Assembly (NCBI GenBank): GCA_036274695.1
Contig: DASUFF010000085.1
Location: 1-40,083 of the forward strand
Length of the DNA stretch: 40,083 nucleotides
Reading direction: 5' to 3'
From: DASUFF01 sp036274695
Lineage (GTDB): Bacteria > UBA10199 > JACPAL01 > GCA-016699445
The position numbers and the translations under genes are program-made. Shown piece by piece: positions 9,055 to 17,840 of this stretch. Every line of letters begins with the position of its first letter. Position 1 is the stretch's first letter. A model generated the notes under the pieces. That model searched no databases. It was given only the letters and a program-made list of their open reading frames with translations, and had not been told where the DNA came from.

Positions 9055-9084
9055 CGCCCCCGGGTTCTAATAAACCCAGGGGCG
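9055..9084 (-). terminator. Probable transcription terminator downstream of pnp
   Basis: 12-bp stem with a 6-nt loop located 37 bp after the pnp stop. On the minus-strand RNA the arms pair completely with one U-G wobble; on the plus strand the same position is a C-A mismatch. This points to a structure selected in the pnp transcript. The following U-tract is interrupted (TTGCATTT), so termination may be only partly intrinsic. Confidence 0.7.
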
Positions 9085-9120
9085 CGCTTTAAGAATCAAA
9101 AGAATTTCAGGCTCTTGCGA

Positions 9121-11337
9121 CTATCTCCGGCCGCGATCGCGGTTGCCGGAATGGGGAGGACGGCCGGAGTGGCCTCCGCCATCGCGGCGGTCGCGGGGAC
9201 CGTCGCGGCGCGGACCGCGGTCTTCGCGCGGAGGAGGCGGTACGTAACCTTCCGGAGGCGGCATTGTCTCCTTTCGAGACAGGGCGATCTTTCCGTCCGG
9301 TTCGAGGCGAATGACCTTGACCATCACCTCATCCCCTTCATTGAGGATATCCCTCACCTGGTTGACCCGATGGTAATCGATCTCGGAGATATGAAGCAGT
9401 CCGTCGGTGCCGGGGAAGAGGTTCACGAAGGCGCCGAACTCGGCAATCTTCACCACGCGGCCGCGATAGGTCTTTCCCAACTCGGGAACGGCCGTCAGCT
9501 CTTCCACCTTCTCAACGGCGCGGGCCATGGCCTCTGCATCGTTGGAGTAGACCTTCACGGTGCCGTCGTCCTCGACGTCGATCTTGCAGCCCGTCTCGTC
9601 GACGATACCGCGGATGTTCTTGCCTCCGGGTCCGATCAGGGCGCCAATCTTCTCCTTGTCGATCTTCAGGGTCTTGATGCGCGGCGCGTACTGCGAAAGC
9701 TCGGTGCGCGGCTCGGCCAGGCCTTCCTTCATCTTACCTAAGATGTGCAGACGGCCCTGACGGGCCTGTTCGAGGGCGTTGGCGAGCAGAGCGCCTTCGA
9801 CGCCGGCGATCTTGATGTCCATCTGAAGGCCGGTGATGCCCTTCTCCGTCCCCGCCACCTTGAAGTCCATGTCGCCCAGGTGATCTTCATCACCCAGGAT
9901 ATCGGAAAGGATGGCGACCTTGTCGCCTTCCTTCACCAACCCCATGGCGATGCCGGCCACAGGAGATTTGACGGGAACACCGGCATCCATGAGCGATAAC
10001 GTGGCACCGCAAACCGAGGCCATCGACGAGGATCCGTTGGACTCGAGGATCTCGGAAACAATCCGGATCGTGTACGGAAATTCGGTTTCGGATGGCACCA
10101 TGCGGGCGATCGAGCGCTCCGCCAAGGCCCCGTGGCCGATCTCGCGCCGGCTGGAGCCGCGCATCGGCTTCACCTCGCCTGTGCAGAACGGAGGGAAGTT
10201 ATAATGAAGCATGAAACGCTTGGTCCATTCGCCGGTCAGGGCGTCGATGATCTGCTCGTCGTCGCCAGTGCCGAGCGTCGCCGCCACCAGGGCCTGCGTT
10301 TCGCCGCGCGTGAAGAGCGCCGAACCATGGGCGCGCGGGAGAAGCCCCACCTCCACCGTGATCGGGCGGATCTGGTCGTACTTGCGGCCGTCGATCCTTA
10401 CCTTCTCATCGGTGACCATCTCGCGCATGAGCTTGTACTGAAGGTCCTCGAAATAATGCTTCACCTTTTTGGCCAGCGCTCCCGTGTCATCGGCGGGCAC
10501 CTTCGCCTGGGCGAGCTCCTTCTCCAGCGTCGAAATGGCCTCCTGGCGTTTCTGCTTCTCAGGAGTGCGCAAGGCCGCTTTCAGGCGCGCCTCCGCGAAA
10601 ATGCGGACCTCTTCGGCGAAGGCTTCGTCGACCTCGGGGGACTTGACGTCCATCTTGGGCTTGCCGGACTTGGAGCGAAGGTCTTCCTGGATTTTAAGAA
10701 TGGGCTGAAGGGAACGATGGGCGAAGGAAATTGCCTCGACCACGTCGGCCTCGGAAACTTCCTGAAGGTCGCCTTCCACCATCATGACCGCGTCGCGGCT
10801 GCCCGCGACGACGAGGTTGATGTCGGATGCGTCCAACTCCTCGGAAGTGGGATTGCACTTCAATACGCCGTCCACGCGAGCGACGCGAACGCCGGCGATC
10901 GGGCCTTGGAACGGCACTTCGGAAAGGAGCAAAGCCGCGGAAGCGCCCGTCATGGCCAACATGCCCGGCTCGCTGTCGGCGTCGGCCGAGAGCACCGTCG
11001 CCAAGACCTGAGTGTCGTAATAAAAACCTTCGGGGAACAACGGGCGAATGGGGCGGTCGATAAAACGACTGGTCAACGTCGCCAGCTCGCTGGGGCGTCC
11101 TTCGCGCTTGAAGAATCCGCCCGGGATCTTGCCCGCGGCGAACGTCCTTTCGATGTATTCGCAGGTCAGCGGAAGAAAATCCGCGCCTTCCTTGGGCTTC
11201 TTCGCAACGACGGCCGTCACGAGGACGATGGTGTCACCCATGCGCACCGTGACCGATCCTCCGGCCTGCTTGGCCATCTTACCGGTTTCAATGGTGATGG
11301 TCCGGCCTCCGATTTCAGTTTCGACTTTGTTGATCAT
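9121..11337 (-). CDS. pnp: Polyribonucleotide nucleotidyltransferase (PNPase)
   Basis: Phosphorolytic 3'-5' exoribonuclease of RNA turnover. 738 residues. Two RNase PH domains are present (the second with ALFTRGETQALVAATLG and its catalytic region SDILGDEDHLGDMDFKVAG), joined by the all-helical linker. They are followed by a KH domain (IGALIGPGGKNIRGI) and an S1 domain (GAFVNLFPGTDGLLHISE). The C-terminal tail of about 35 residues is rich in Arg, Gly, Pro and Asp, resembling RG-type disordered RNA-binding tails. The start at 11337 has an AAGGAG ribosome-binding site. It lies downstream of rpsO, as in most bacteria, across a 211-bp spacer holding a large hairpin. Confidence 0.98.
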   Translation of the reverse strand: MINKVETEIGGRTITIETGKMAKQAGGSVTVRMGDTIVLVTAVVAKKPKEGADFLPLTCEYIERTFAAGKIPGGFFKREGRPSELATLTSRFIDRPIRPLFPEGFYYDTQVLATVLSADADSEPGMLAMTGASAALLLSEVPFQGPIAGVRVARVDGVLKCNPTSEELDASDINLVVAGSRDAVMMVEGDLQEVSEADVVEAISFAHRSLQPILKIQEDLRSKSGKPKMDVKSPEVDEAFAEEVRIFAEARLKAALRTPEKQKRQEAISTLEKELAQAKVPADDTGALAKKVKHYFEDLQYKLMREMVTDEKVRIDGRKYDQIRPITVEVGLLPRAHGSALFTRGETQALVAATLGTGDDEQIIDALTGEWTKRFMLHYNFPPFCTGEVKPMRGSSRREIGHGALAERSIARMVPSETEFPYTIRIVSEILESNGSSSMASVCGATLSLMDAGVPVKSPVAGIAMGLVKEGDKVAILSDILGDEDHLGDMDFKVAGTEKGITGLQMDIKIAGVEGALLANALEQARQGRLHILGKMKEGLAEPRTELSQYAPRIKTLKIDKEKIGALIGPGGKNIRGIVDETGCKIDVEDDGTVKVYSNDAEAMARAVEKVEELTAVPELGKTYRGRVVKIAEFGAFVNLFPGTDGLLHISEIDYHRVNQVRDILNEGDEVMVKVIRLEPDGKIALSRKETMPPPEGYVPPPPREDRGPRRDGPRDRRDGGGHSGRPPHSGNRDRGRR

Positions 11338-11468
11338 AGAACGATCTCCTTAAAATCCGCACCCGTAGCAACGAGATGCACGACTTCCTTTGACTGTGAT
11401 TGACGGACGACGTCCCTAATGGCGCCGTAACTTCATTTTATTGGGGATTCCCGAGAAGAGTGAGGGTC

Positions 11469-11533
11469 CTGATAACTTATAACTCCGCCCTCCGCAGCGT
11501 ATCGCGAAGGAGGGCCGTTTCATAAATTATCAG
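11469..11533 (-). promoter_or_regulatory. Large RNA hairpin in the rpsO-pnp spacer
   Basis: On the minus-strand RNA an outer 12-bp stem (11522-11533 with 11469-11480, one U-G wobble that would be a mismatch on the other strand) encloses an inner perfect 7-bp stem (GCCCTCC/GGAGGGC at 11509-11515 and 11487-11493). It begins about 15 nt after the rpsO stop and ends about 130 nt before pnp. By analogy with E. coli, where RNase III cuts a stem upstream of pnp for autoregulation, it may be a processing site. It could also act as a terminator. Confidence 0.6.
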
Positions 11534-11548
11534 TCGCCTGGTCTCCCC

Positions 11549-11809
11549 CTACTTACGAAGCCCCAGATCCTTGGTGACGCGGCGGTAATTGTCCGCGTTC
11601 TTATTCTTCAAATATTCGAGAAGACGGCGGCGCTGTCCGACCAGCTTCAAAAGGCCGCGGCGCGATTGGTGGTCCTTCGCGTGTCCCTTGAAATGATCCG
11701 CCAGGTGCTCGATGCGCTGGGTTAACAGGGCGATCTGAACCTCGGCTGAACCGGTGTCCTTCTCATGAGTCTTGAATTTCGAAATGACGGTCTGTTTGAC
11801 GTTTTCCAT
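11549..11809 (-). CDS. rpsO: 30S ribosomal protein S15
   Basis: Primary 16S rRNA-binding protein of the small subunit. 86 residues, close to the usual 88-89. It has the conserved phrases TGSAEVQIALLTQRI, LADHFKGHAKDHQSRRGLL and RRRLLEYLK, and ends with the family C-terminus. It starts 15 bp after the nrnA-like gene. In many bacteria truB precedes rpsO in this operon, but here it is absent. Confidence 0.98.
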   Translation of the reverse strand: MENVKQTVISKFKTHEKDTGSAEVQIALLTQRIEHLADHFKGHAKDHQSRRGLLKLVGQRRRLLEYLKNKNADNYRRVTKDLGLRK

Positions 11810-11824
11810 AACTAGCCAAGAACG

Positions 11825-12868
11825 CTAACACGCGGTTTTTCGCTTGTAAACGGGATATTTGGAAAGTTCCCGCCTCAAAACGGTCAAAGTGCGCCGCTTA
11901 ACGGCGGGAAAAGCCCCCGGAAGGGTAAAGCCGGCGGCCCGGCGGTGCCCCCCTCCCCCCAAACGCACGGCGGCGGCGCCCACATCCGCATAGGTTTTGG
12001 ACCTTAAACTGACCCTCCAGCCCTCCTTCGACTCCCGAAAGAGGACCGCAATCTCGACCGACGCCAAGGTCCTGGGATAATCCACGAAGTCATCGGCCAT
12101 CTCGATCCGGGCGCCCGACCTCCGGAGCATGGCGCGGGTCACCGTTACGCATCCGATCCTCCCGCCGTCGAAGAGTTCCAACGTTCCCAGGGCACGTTTC
12201 AAGAGATCCAATCGCCCTCTGGCGGCCATGTCGTTGAGGGCGCGTGAGACAGCATCGGGGTTCGCGCCGGCGCGGACCAACGCGGAGGCAAGGGACAGGA
12301 CGCCGGCGTCGGTATTGGCATAGCGAAAGTTACCCGTATCCGTGACCAGCGTCACGTAGAGAGACGTGGCGATCGCCCGGTCGATTTCCAAGCCCAAACG
12401 GCGGAGAAGCCGGTGAACGACGACGCCGGACGAGGCCGCATTCGGATCCACGACCCGGAGATCGCCGTCACGAGCGCCCCGGGCGTGGTGGTCCAAAATC
12501 ACGGTTGGTCCTTTTCCTGGATGCGAGAGGAAAACTTCGCCGACGCGGATTAAGTTAGAGCAATCGACGACGAACGTGGCGTCGAACATCTCCTTGTTTC
12601 CTAAAGTGCGACTTACTTTGGAGCTGCCGGGGAGAAACCGAAGCGGCCCGGGAACGGGATCGGCATCGTAAACCTTCGCCGTTTTACCGAACTTTCGCAG
12701 GCCGGCGGCCAGGGCCAGGGCGGATCCCAAGGCATCGCCGTCGGGATTGCGGTGGGTCGCCACGAGAAAGCGCCGGCCTTTCCGGATGATCCGGGCCGCG
12801 GCGGACAAGCTCTCAGAGCTTTGAAAAGAGCCCCTCGATGCGCGAGACTTCTTCGCTCGTATCGTCAT
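11825..12868 (-). CDS. nrnA: DHH-family phosphoesterase, NrnA-like (nanoRNase / pAp phosphatase)
   Basis: 347 residues if the ATG at 12868 is used. DHH-family motifs are in order: NPDGDALGSA (metal-binding aspartates), VVDCSN, LDHHARG and TDTGNFRYANT, followed by the DHHA1 glycine-rich motif GGGGHRRAAG. The family degrades short RNA oligonucleotides and/or dephosphorylates 3'-phosphoadenosine 5'-phosphate. Location between rbfA and rpsO, with pnp downstream, fits RNA turnover. The ATG overlaps rbfA by 56 bp with no ribosome-binding site. A TTG at 12808, just after the rbfA stop, would give a shorter N-terminus, so the start is uncertain. Confidence 0.88.
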   Translation of the reverse strand: MTIRAKKSRASRGSFQSSESLSAAARIIRKGRRFLVATHRNPDGDALGSALALAAGLRKFGKTAKVYDADPVPGPLRFLPGSSKVSRTLGNKEMFDATFVVDCSNLIRVGEVFLSHPGKGPTVILDHHARGARDGDLRVVDPNAASSGVVVHRLLRRLGLEIDRAIATSLYVTLVTDTGNFRYANTDAGVLSLASALVRAGANPDAVSRALNDMAARGRLDLLKRALGTLELFDGGRIGCVTVTRAMLRRSGARIEMADDFVDYPRTLASVEIAVLFRESKEGWRVSLRSKTYADVGAAAVRLGGGGHRRAAGFTLPGAFPAVKRRTLTVLRRELSKYPVYKRKTAC

Positions 12869-13148
12869 AAAAGAATTGGATTTCGGGAATCGACTTCAAG
12901 CTGACCTTCGTGGCCAGCTGCCTGCGGACGAACCCTCTCGCGCGATCCAGGGCCTGCTGGAGCTCTCCCCTCTTCTCCTTGGGGACGGAGGCCTCGTAGT
13001 AGATGCGCGCGGTCCCTATATCCTTCGTCACTACGGCCCTCGTCACCGTCAGCCCTTGCAGGAGGGGGTCCGTCATCTCGAAGAGGAGAATGGAGCTGAC
13101 GGCGTGCTGGATTTCTTCCTGAATTCTTTGGATGCGATGAGTGGCCAT
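12813..13148 (-). CDS. rbfA: Ribosome-binding factor A
   Basis: KH-like 30S maturation factor. 111 residues. The N-terminus HRIQRIQEEIQHAVSSILL and the sequence DPLLQGLTVTRAVVTKDI are typical, and the domain ends with IPEIQFFYDDTSEEVSRIE, the family's C-terminal signature. It sits between ylxP and the nrnA-like gene in the conserved infB operon. Confidence 0.95.
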   Translation of the reverse strand: MATHRIQRIQEEIQHAVSSILLFEMTDPLLQGLTVTRAVVTKDIGTARIYYEASVPKEKRGELQQALDRARGFVRRQLATKVSLKSIPEIQFFYDDTSEEVSRIEGLFSKL

Positions 13149-13166
13149 CTAATTTCTTAAATTCGC

Positions 13167-13454
13167 TCAGAACTCGATCAAATCGGTCCGCCGGTCGGTG
13201 ATCCGCGCAAGATCCATGGACTCGATCGACTCGATCATCCGGTCGACCAGCGAGGAAAGAACGCCCCCGTCGCTTCCGACGACGGCGAATCCCAAGGCCG
13301 CCCTTTGCCACAGATCCTGAAACTCGACTTCGGCGACGTTGACCCCGAACTTCTCCGACGTGCGGCCCATGATTCGTTTCAAGATCTGCCGCTTCTCCTT
13401 CAAACTGTGGGTTTCGGGGAGAAAGAGCTCGAGCCTTGCGGCGGCGATGATCAC
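13167..13454 (-). CDS. ylxP: DUF503 family protein (YlxP-like)
   Basis: Small protein of about 95 residues with the family hallmark LELFLPETHSLKEKRQILK near the N-terminus. DUF503 proteins are conserved next to infB and rbfA, and a ribosome-assembly role has been proposed, but this sequence alone shows no catalytic motif. I use the GTG at 13454, five bases after the infB stop, because the family begins at this point. A longer frame to 13550 only runs inside infB. Confidence 0.87.
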   Translation of the reverse strand: MIIAAARLELFLPETHSLKEKRQILKRIMGRTSEKFGVNVAEVEFQDLWQRAALGFAVVGSDGGVLSSLVDRMIESIESMDLARITDRRTDLIEF

Positions 13455-13459
13455 GGAAA

Positions 13460-15778
13460 TCAGAGTTTGGTGGCGATTTCCTGGACCTCGAAGGCCTCGA
13501 TCACGTCGCCGACCTTGACGTCGTTGTAGTTTTCGATCCCGATGCCGCATTCGAGGCCGGTCGCCACTTCCTTGGCGTCCTCCTTGAACCGCTTAAGGGA
13601 CGAGATCTTGCCCTGCGTGACGACCTTGCCGTCGCGCAACAGGCGGACCGTCGCGGTCCGCAGGATCTTGCCGTCGTTGACGAAACAGCCGGCGATCGTT
13701 CCGATCTTCGAGATGGAAAAGGTCTGCCGGACTTCCGCGCGCCCCAGGTACCGCTCTTCGTAAGTGGGCTGAAGAACGCCTTCCATGGCCTTCTTCATGT
13801 CCTCGATGACGTCGTAGATGATGTCATAGGTGCGGATCTGCACCTTTTCGCGCTCGGCCAACGTGCGCGCGTTGGCGTCGGGACGCACGCTGAAACCGAT
13901 GACGATGGCGTTGGAGGCGATCGCCAGCATGACGTCGGACTCCGTAACGGCGCCCACGCCCGTATGGATGACGGAAATCGAGACTTTTTCCGATTTGATT
14001 TTTGAAATGGCCTCGCGAAGGGCCTCGACGGATCCCTGCACGTCGCCTTTCACGATCACCTTCACTTCCGGAATCCCGCCCTTCACCGATCGGGCGTACA
14101 AATCTTCGAGGCGCGTCGGCAAAACCGGAGCCTGGGTCCTGATTTCGCGCGCCTTCTTCTCGCGATGCTCGGAGATGAGCCGAGCGTCCTCTTCGGAAGT
14201 CATGACGTTCAGCTTGTCGCCCGCCATCGGCACGCTCGAAAGGCCCAGGACCTCGACGGGCTTCGAAGGACCGGCTTCTTTGACGTTCCGACCCAGCGCG
14301 TCCACAAGAGCTCGCACCTTTCCGGAAGCCAAGCCGGCGACGATGATGTCTCCGACCCTCAAAGTCCCTTCCTGGACGATGACGGTGGCAACCGGGCCGC
14401 GTCCCTTGTCCAGGCGGGCTTCGATGATGGTGCCGACGGCGCGCTTGGTTTCGCTCGCCTTCAATTCCAGAACTTCCGCCTGCAAAAGGATCATCTCCAG
14501 CAATTCGTCGATTCCCTTGCCTGTCTTCGCGGAGACGGGGGCCAGGATCGTGTCGCCGCCGAGGCGTTCGGAAACCAAGTTGTGCTCCATGAGCCCGCGC
14601 TCCACGCGTGCTTGGTCGGCCTCCGGTTTGTCGATCTTGTTCACCGCGACAATCAGGGGAACCTTGGCGGCCTTCGCATGGTTAATGGCCTCCACGGTCT
14701 GCGGCATGATGCCGTCGTCGGCCGCGACCACCAGGATGACGATGTCGGTGACCTGGGCGCCGCGGGCGCGCATGGCCGTGAACGCTTCGTGACCCGGCGT
14801 ATCCACGAACGTGATGCGTCCTTTGGGCGTGTCCACGTCGTAGGCGCCGATATGCTGCGTGATGCCGCCGGCCTCGCCCGCCGCCACCTGCGTCTTCCGG
14901 ATGGCGTCCAACAGGGAGGTCTTGCCGTGGTCGACGTGCCCCATGACGGTCACGATGGGGGGACGCGGCATCTTTTCGCCTTCGTCTTCGACCTTCTCCG
15001 GCTTGTCGATGACGGACGCCTCGGCGAAGGCGACGTTCTCGACCTCGTAACCGAAATCGTGGGCCACCAGGGTCGCCGTATCCGTATCGATGGCGTGGTT
15101 GACCGTCACCATCATGCCGAGTTCGATCAACTTTTTGACGACGTCGGTCGACTTGATGCTCATGCGTTTGGCCAGATCGGCGACGGTGATGTTGCCTTCG
15201 ATCTTGACCACGCGCTTGATGGCCTTCGGCGTCGTAATTTCCGTCTTTTTGAAATCCCTGCGGGTGAGGACCTTGTGCTTCTTCTTAGAGCTCTTTTCAG
15301 GGCGAAAAACGCGCTCCAAACGCTCCGGAGCGGATTCCATCAGGTCGGCGGCGCGCTTCAAGCCCCCGGCCCGGTCGATCATCTCCATTTCGATCTCGTC
15401 GCGGCTCTTTTTCTTGGTCGCGACCTTCTTGAGCAACCGTTCGCGCTCCGCGGCCTCCGGCGATTCGGCGGCGGCGCCGGGCGCCGCAGGATGACGGGGC
15501 GTCACAGCGGTGCGCGGCGCCGCCTGGGTGACGACGGCCACCAACTTCTCGTTGCCAGAGGAGGGAGACGGAGTCACAGGCGCAGCGGCTTTTGCGGGTG
15601 CCTCGGAAGCAGGCGCGGAGGAAGCGGCCGTTTCCGCGGATTTCGCCTCTTCCTTCTCTTCAGCAACCCCACCGGGCGCAGCGGTAGCCGGTGCCGGAGC
15701 CTCGCTCTCGGCTTTGGCGCGACGGCGAATGACCGTCGCTTTAACGCGCTTCTCTTCGACTCCCGTTTTTACTTCCAT
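13460..15778 (-). CDS. infB: Translation initiation factor IF-2
   Basis: GTPase that positions initiator tRNA on the 30S subunit and promotes subunit joining. 772 residues. The N-terminal ~120 residues are Ala/Pro/Glu-rich and low in complexity, as is usual for bacterial IF-2. An IF2_N fold (ITVADLAKRMSIKSTDVVKK) lies near residues 197-217. The G domain has G1 GHVDHGKTS (280-288), G3 DTPGHEAF and G4 NKID, followed by the C-terminal beta-barrel and initiator-tRNA-binding domains. It starts 6 bp after nusA. Confidence 0.98.
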   Translation of the reverse strand: MEVKTGVEEKRVKATVIRRRAKAESEAPAPATAAPGGVAEEKEEAKSAETAASSAPASEAPAKAAAPVTPSPSSGNEKLVAVVTQAAPRTAVTPRHPAAPGAAAESPEAAERERLLKKVATKKKSRDEIEMEMIDRAGGLKRAADLMESAPERLERVFRPEKSSKKKHKVLTRRDFKKTEITTPKAIKRVVKIEGNITVADLAKRMSIKSTDVVKKLIELGMMVTVNHAIDTDTATLVAHDFGYEVENVAFAEASVIDKPEKVEDEGEKMPRPPIVTVMGHVDHGKTSLLDAIRKTQVAAGEAGGITQHIGAYDVDTPKGRITFVDTPGHEAFTAMRARGAQVTDIVILVVAADDGIMPQTVEAINHAKAAKVPLIVAVNKIDKPEADQARVERGLMEHNLVSERLGGDTILAPVSAKTGKGIDELLEMILLQAEVLELKASETKRAVGTIIEARLDKGRGPVATVIVQEGTLRVGDIIVAGLASGKVRALVDALGRNVKEAGPSKPVEVLGLSSVPMAGDKLNVMTSEEDARLISEHREKKAREIRTQAPVLPTRLEDLYARSVKGGIPEVKVIVKGDVQGSVEALREAISKIKSEKVSISVIHTGVGAVTESDVMLAIASNAIVIGFSVRPDANARTLAEREKVQIRTYDIIYDVIEDMKKAMEGVLQPTYEERYLGRAEVRQTFSISKIGTIAGCFVNDGKILRTATVRLLRDGKVVTQGKISSLKRFKEDAKEVATGLECGIGIENYNDVKVGDVIEAFEVQEIATKL

Positions 15779-15784
15779 AAATCC

Positions 15785-17275
15785 TTAGGTTCCCGTTGCC
15801 GTCAGGCTCGAGCGACAGGTTTCCACCAATTGCTGCGATTTCGCCAGGGGGATGCCGGTTTTTTCCGACAGCTCCTCGGGCGTGAATTGTGCCACCTGCG
15901 AAGGGGCCGTAATACCCGCGGCGGCCAGGAGTTCCAGGGTCTTGGGTCCGACACCTTTGACGGTTTCCAAGGGCACCTCGCCCTCTGCCGGCGGCGGGAT
16001 GACCATTCCTTCGCCCTCCCCGCCTTCGCCGCCCTGCCGTTTCTTTTCGATATAGGCCTTCGCCGCGTCCTTCAGTTCCTGAAGGCGTCCCGCGCTCATG
16101 CCGGGGATCTGTTGAAGCTCCTCGATGGACGCCGCGTTGATCTCCTCGGGACTCCGGAAGGCGTGACTGTAGAAGATCATCGCCGAGGCCTCGTCGATCC
16201 CTAAAGCCTCCGCCAGCGTCTTCTTGGCCTTTTTGGCCATCTCATCCAACTTGGTTTCGCTGTAGATATCGATGTTCCAGCCGGTGAGTTCCGCGGCCAG
16301 CCGCACATTCTGTCCGCGCTTGCCGATGGCCAGCGAGAGCTGGTCGTCCGGAACGATGATCTCCATGCTCCGGTCCTTTTCATTGATGATGACCTTCGCG
16401 ACTTCGGCGGGAGCGATGGCGTTGCACACGAACTTCGCGGCGTCCGGGTCCCAAGAGACGATGTCGATCTTCTCGCCCCGCAGCTCCTGGACGACGTTCT
16501 GCACGCGCGATCCCTTCATGCCGACGCAGGCGCCGACGGGATCCACGTCGCTGTCTTTGGAATAGACCGCGATCTTGGAGCGCAGGCCCGGCTCGCGGGC
16601 GGCGCTGCGGATCTCGACGATTCCTTCGGACACCTCGGGGACTTCCATCTCGAAAAGCTTCATCAATAATCCGGGATTGCGGCGGCTTAGGATCAGCGAG
16701 GGGCCGCGCGTTGTCTTCTGAAGGGCCAAAAAGTAGGCCTGGATGCGGTCGCCCGGCTTGTAGTCTTCCGTCCGCACCTGCTCGCGGGGAGGAAGAACGG
16801 CTTCCGTCCGGCCGAGATCGACGATGACGTTGCCCTTCTCGACCCGGCGGATGATGCCGGTGATGAGCTCGTTGACCCGGTTACGGTATTCGTTGAAGAC
16901 GATGTCCCGCTCGGCGTCGCGGACCTTTTGTATGATGACCTGTTTGGCCGTCTGCGCGGCGATGCGGCCCAAGAACGTGTTGTCGAGCTTTTCGCCGATG
17001 CTGTCGCCGATCTGGGCCTCCGGATCGAGCTCCGCGGCCTGCTTCGTGTCGACTTCCGTGTAGGGATTGGCGACGCTCTCGACGACGGTCCGGAACTGGA
17101 AGAGCTCGACCTCGCCCAACTCTTCGTTGAAACGGGCCTCTATCTCCCTTTCATGGCCGTATTTCTTGCGCGCCGCCGTCAGCATCGCGGCCTCAATGGC
17201 CTCGATCAAGACTTCCTTGGGGATGGATTTTTCTTTTCCGACCTGCTCGATGATTTTCGTTAGATTCTGCAACAT
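15785..17275 (-). CDS. nusA: Transcription elongation/termination factor NusA
   Basis: RNA polymerase-associated factor controlling pausing, termination and antitermination. 496 residues. The order is an N-terminal RNAP-binding domain, an S1 domain (RVEKGNVIVDLGRTEAVLP), and two KH domains (PVGACVGMKGSRVQNVVQEL and LAIGKRGQNVRLAAELTGW). The C-terminal region carries helix-hairpin-helix repeats (LQQIPGMSAGRLQEL, ETVKGVGPKTLELLAAAGI), extending the minimal NusA as in many Proteobacteria. It lies in the usual rimP-nusA-infB order. Confidence 0.98.
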   Translation of the reverse strand: MLQNLTKIIEQVGKEKSIPKEVLIEAIEAAMLTAARKKYGHEREIEARFNEELGEVELFQFRTVVESVANPYTEVDTKQAAELDPEAQIGDSIGEKLDNTFLGRIAAQTAKQVIIQKVRDAERDIVFNEYRNRVNELITGIIRRVEKGNVIVDLGRTEAVLPPREQVRTEDYKPGDRIQAYFLALQKTTRGPSLILSRRNPGLLMKLFEMEVPEVSEGIVEIRSAAREPGLRSKIAVYSKDSDVDPVGACVGMKGSRVQNVVQELRGEKIDIVSWDPDAAKFVCNAIAPAEVAKVIINEKDRSMEIIVPDDQLSLAIGKRGQNVRLAAELTGWNIDIYSETKLDEMAKKAKKTLAEALGIDEASAMIFYSHAFRSPEEINAASIEELQQIPGMSAGRLQELKDAAKAYIEKKRQGGEGGEGEGMVIPPPAEGEVPLETVKGVGPKTLELLAAAGITAPSQVAQFTPEELSEKTGIPLAKSQQLVETCRSSLTATGT

Positions 17276-17291
17276 GGACGAACCCGCCTCC

Positions 17292-17753
17292 TTAAAAAAC
17301 CAAATGCGCCCTTTCGATCAACGCCAAAGGCACCCGAAACTCCTGCCGATCGATCTCCATCACGACCTTTCCGTCCTCGACGGAACGGATCAGGCCTTTG
17401 TAGTTCCGGCGGTCTCCGTATTCAACCACCGGCTGAGCCGTCGTCACCGCCGCCATCTTGCCCGCGTACTTCTGAAAGTGCTCCGGCTTCGTCAGCGGGC
17501 GATCCAGGCCGGGAGAGGAAACCTCCAAAACCGACCGCTCAACCAGGACCCCTTCGACCTCCAGCATCGTCTCGATCTCTCGCGAGACGCGCTCGCAATC
17601 GCCGACGCTGACCCCGCCCTCTTTATCCACGAACAACCTTAAGATCCGGCGTCCGTGTTCCGTCAAAAACCGGGCATCGACCAGCTCGAAACCCAGGGGA
17701 CTTAGGACCGGCTCCACGAGAAATCGGATTCTTTCAAGGTTTGCCTGGCCCAT
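17292..17753 (-). CDS. rimP: Ribosome maturation factor RimP
   Basis: Cytoplasmic 30S assembly factor, 153 residues. The family phrases VEPVLSPLGFELVDARF, DCERVSREIETMLE and LEVSSPGLDRPL are clear. The start is the ATG at 17753 because an upstream in-frame Met (17846) would translate through the leader hairpin and promoter. There is no Shine-Dalgarno; the start follows a stem-loop and a U-rich run by 8 nt. It is the first gene of rimP-nusA-infB-ylxP-rbfA-nrnA-rpsO-pnp. Confidence 0.95.
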   Translation of the reverse strand: MGQANLERIRFLVEPVLSPLGFELVDARFLTEHGRRILRLFVDKEGGVSVGDCERVSREIETMLEVEGVLVERSVLEVSSPGLDRPLTKPEHFQKYAGKMAAVTTAQPVVEYGDRRNYKGLIRSVEDGKVVMEIDRQEFRVPLALIERAHLVF

Positions 17754-17761
17754 AAAATGCA

Positions 17762-17785
17762 AAAGTGGGCTCAACGGCCCACTTT
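17762..17785 (-). promoter_or_regulatory. Terminator-like hairpin in the rimP leader
   Basis: A perfect 9-bp stem (AAAGTGGGC/GCCCACTTT) with a 6-nt loop lies in the short rimP 5' leader and is followed by a broken U-run (TTTTGCATTTT) that ends at the ATG. It has the form of an intrinsic terminator placed directly before the operon. Premature terminators in front of rimP have been described in other bacteria (the rimP leader family), so attenuation or ribosome-access control is plausible. Confidence 0.6.
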
Positions 17786-17811
17786 CGGTACTGCTCCGAA
17801 AATGTAGGAAT

Positions 17812-17840
17812 TTTCTAGCGAATCCCGCACCCGAAATCAA
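17812..17840 (-). promoter_or_regulatory. Candidate sigma70-type promoter for the rimP operon
   Basis: On the minus strand TTGATT (17835-17840) and TAGAAA (17812-17817) are separated by 17 bp, each matching four or five of six consensus positions. A transcript starting about 7 nt downstream would have a leader of roughly 50 nt containing the hairpin at 17762-17785. Confidence 0.45.

Noticed and set aside
10132..11403. 423-codon open frame on the plus strand
   Set aside because: Antisense to pnp; no family features.
14165..16204. 679-codon open frame on the plus strand
   Set aside because: It lies antisense to infB and nusA, whose products are unmistakable; its His/Arg/Asp-rich composition is typical of a GC-rich shadow frame.
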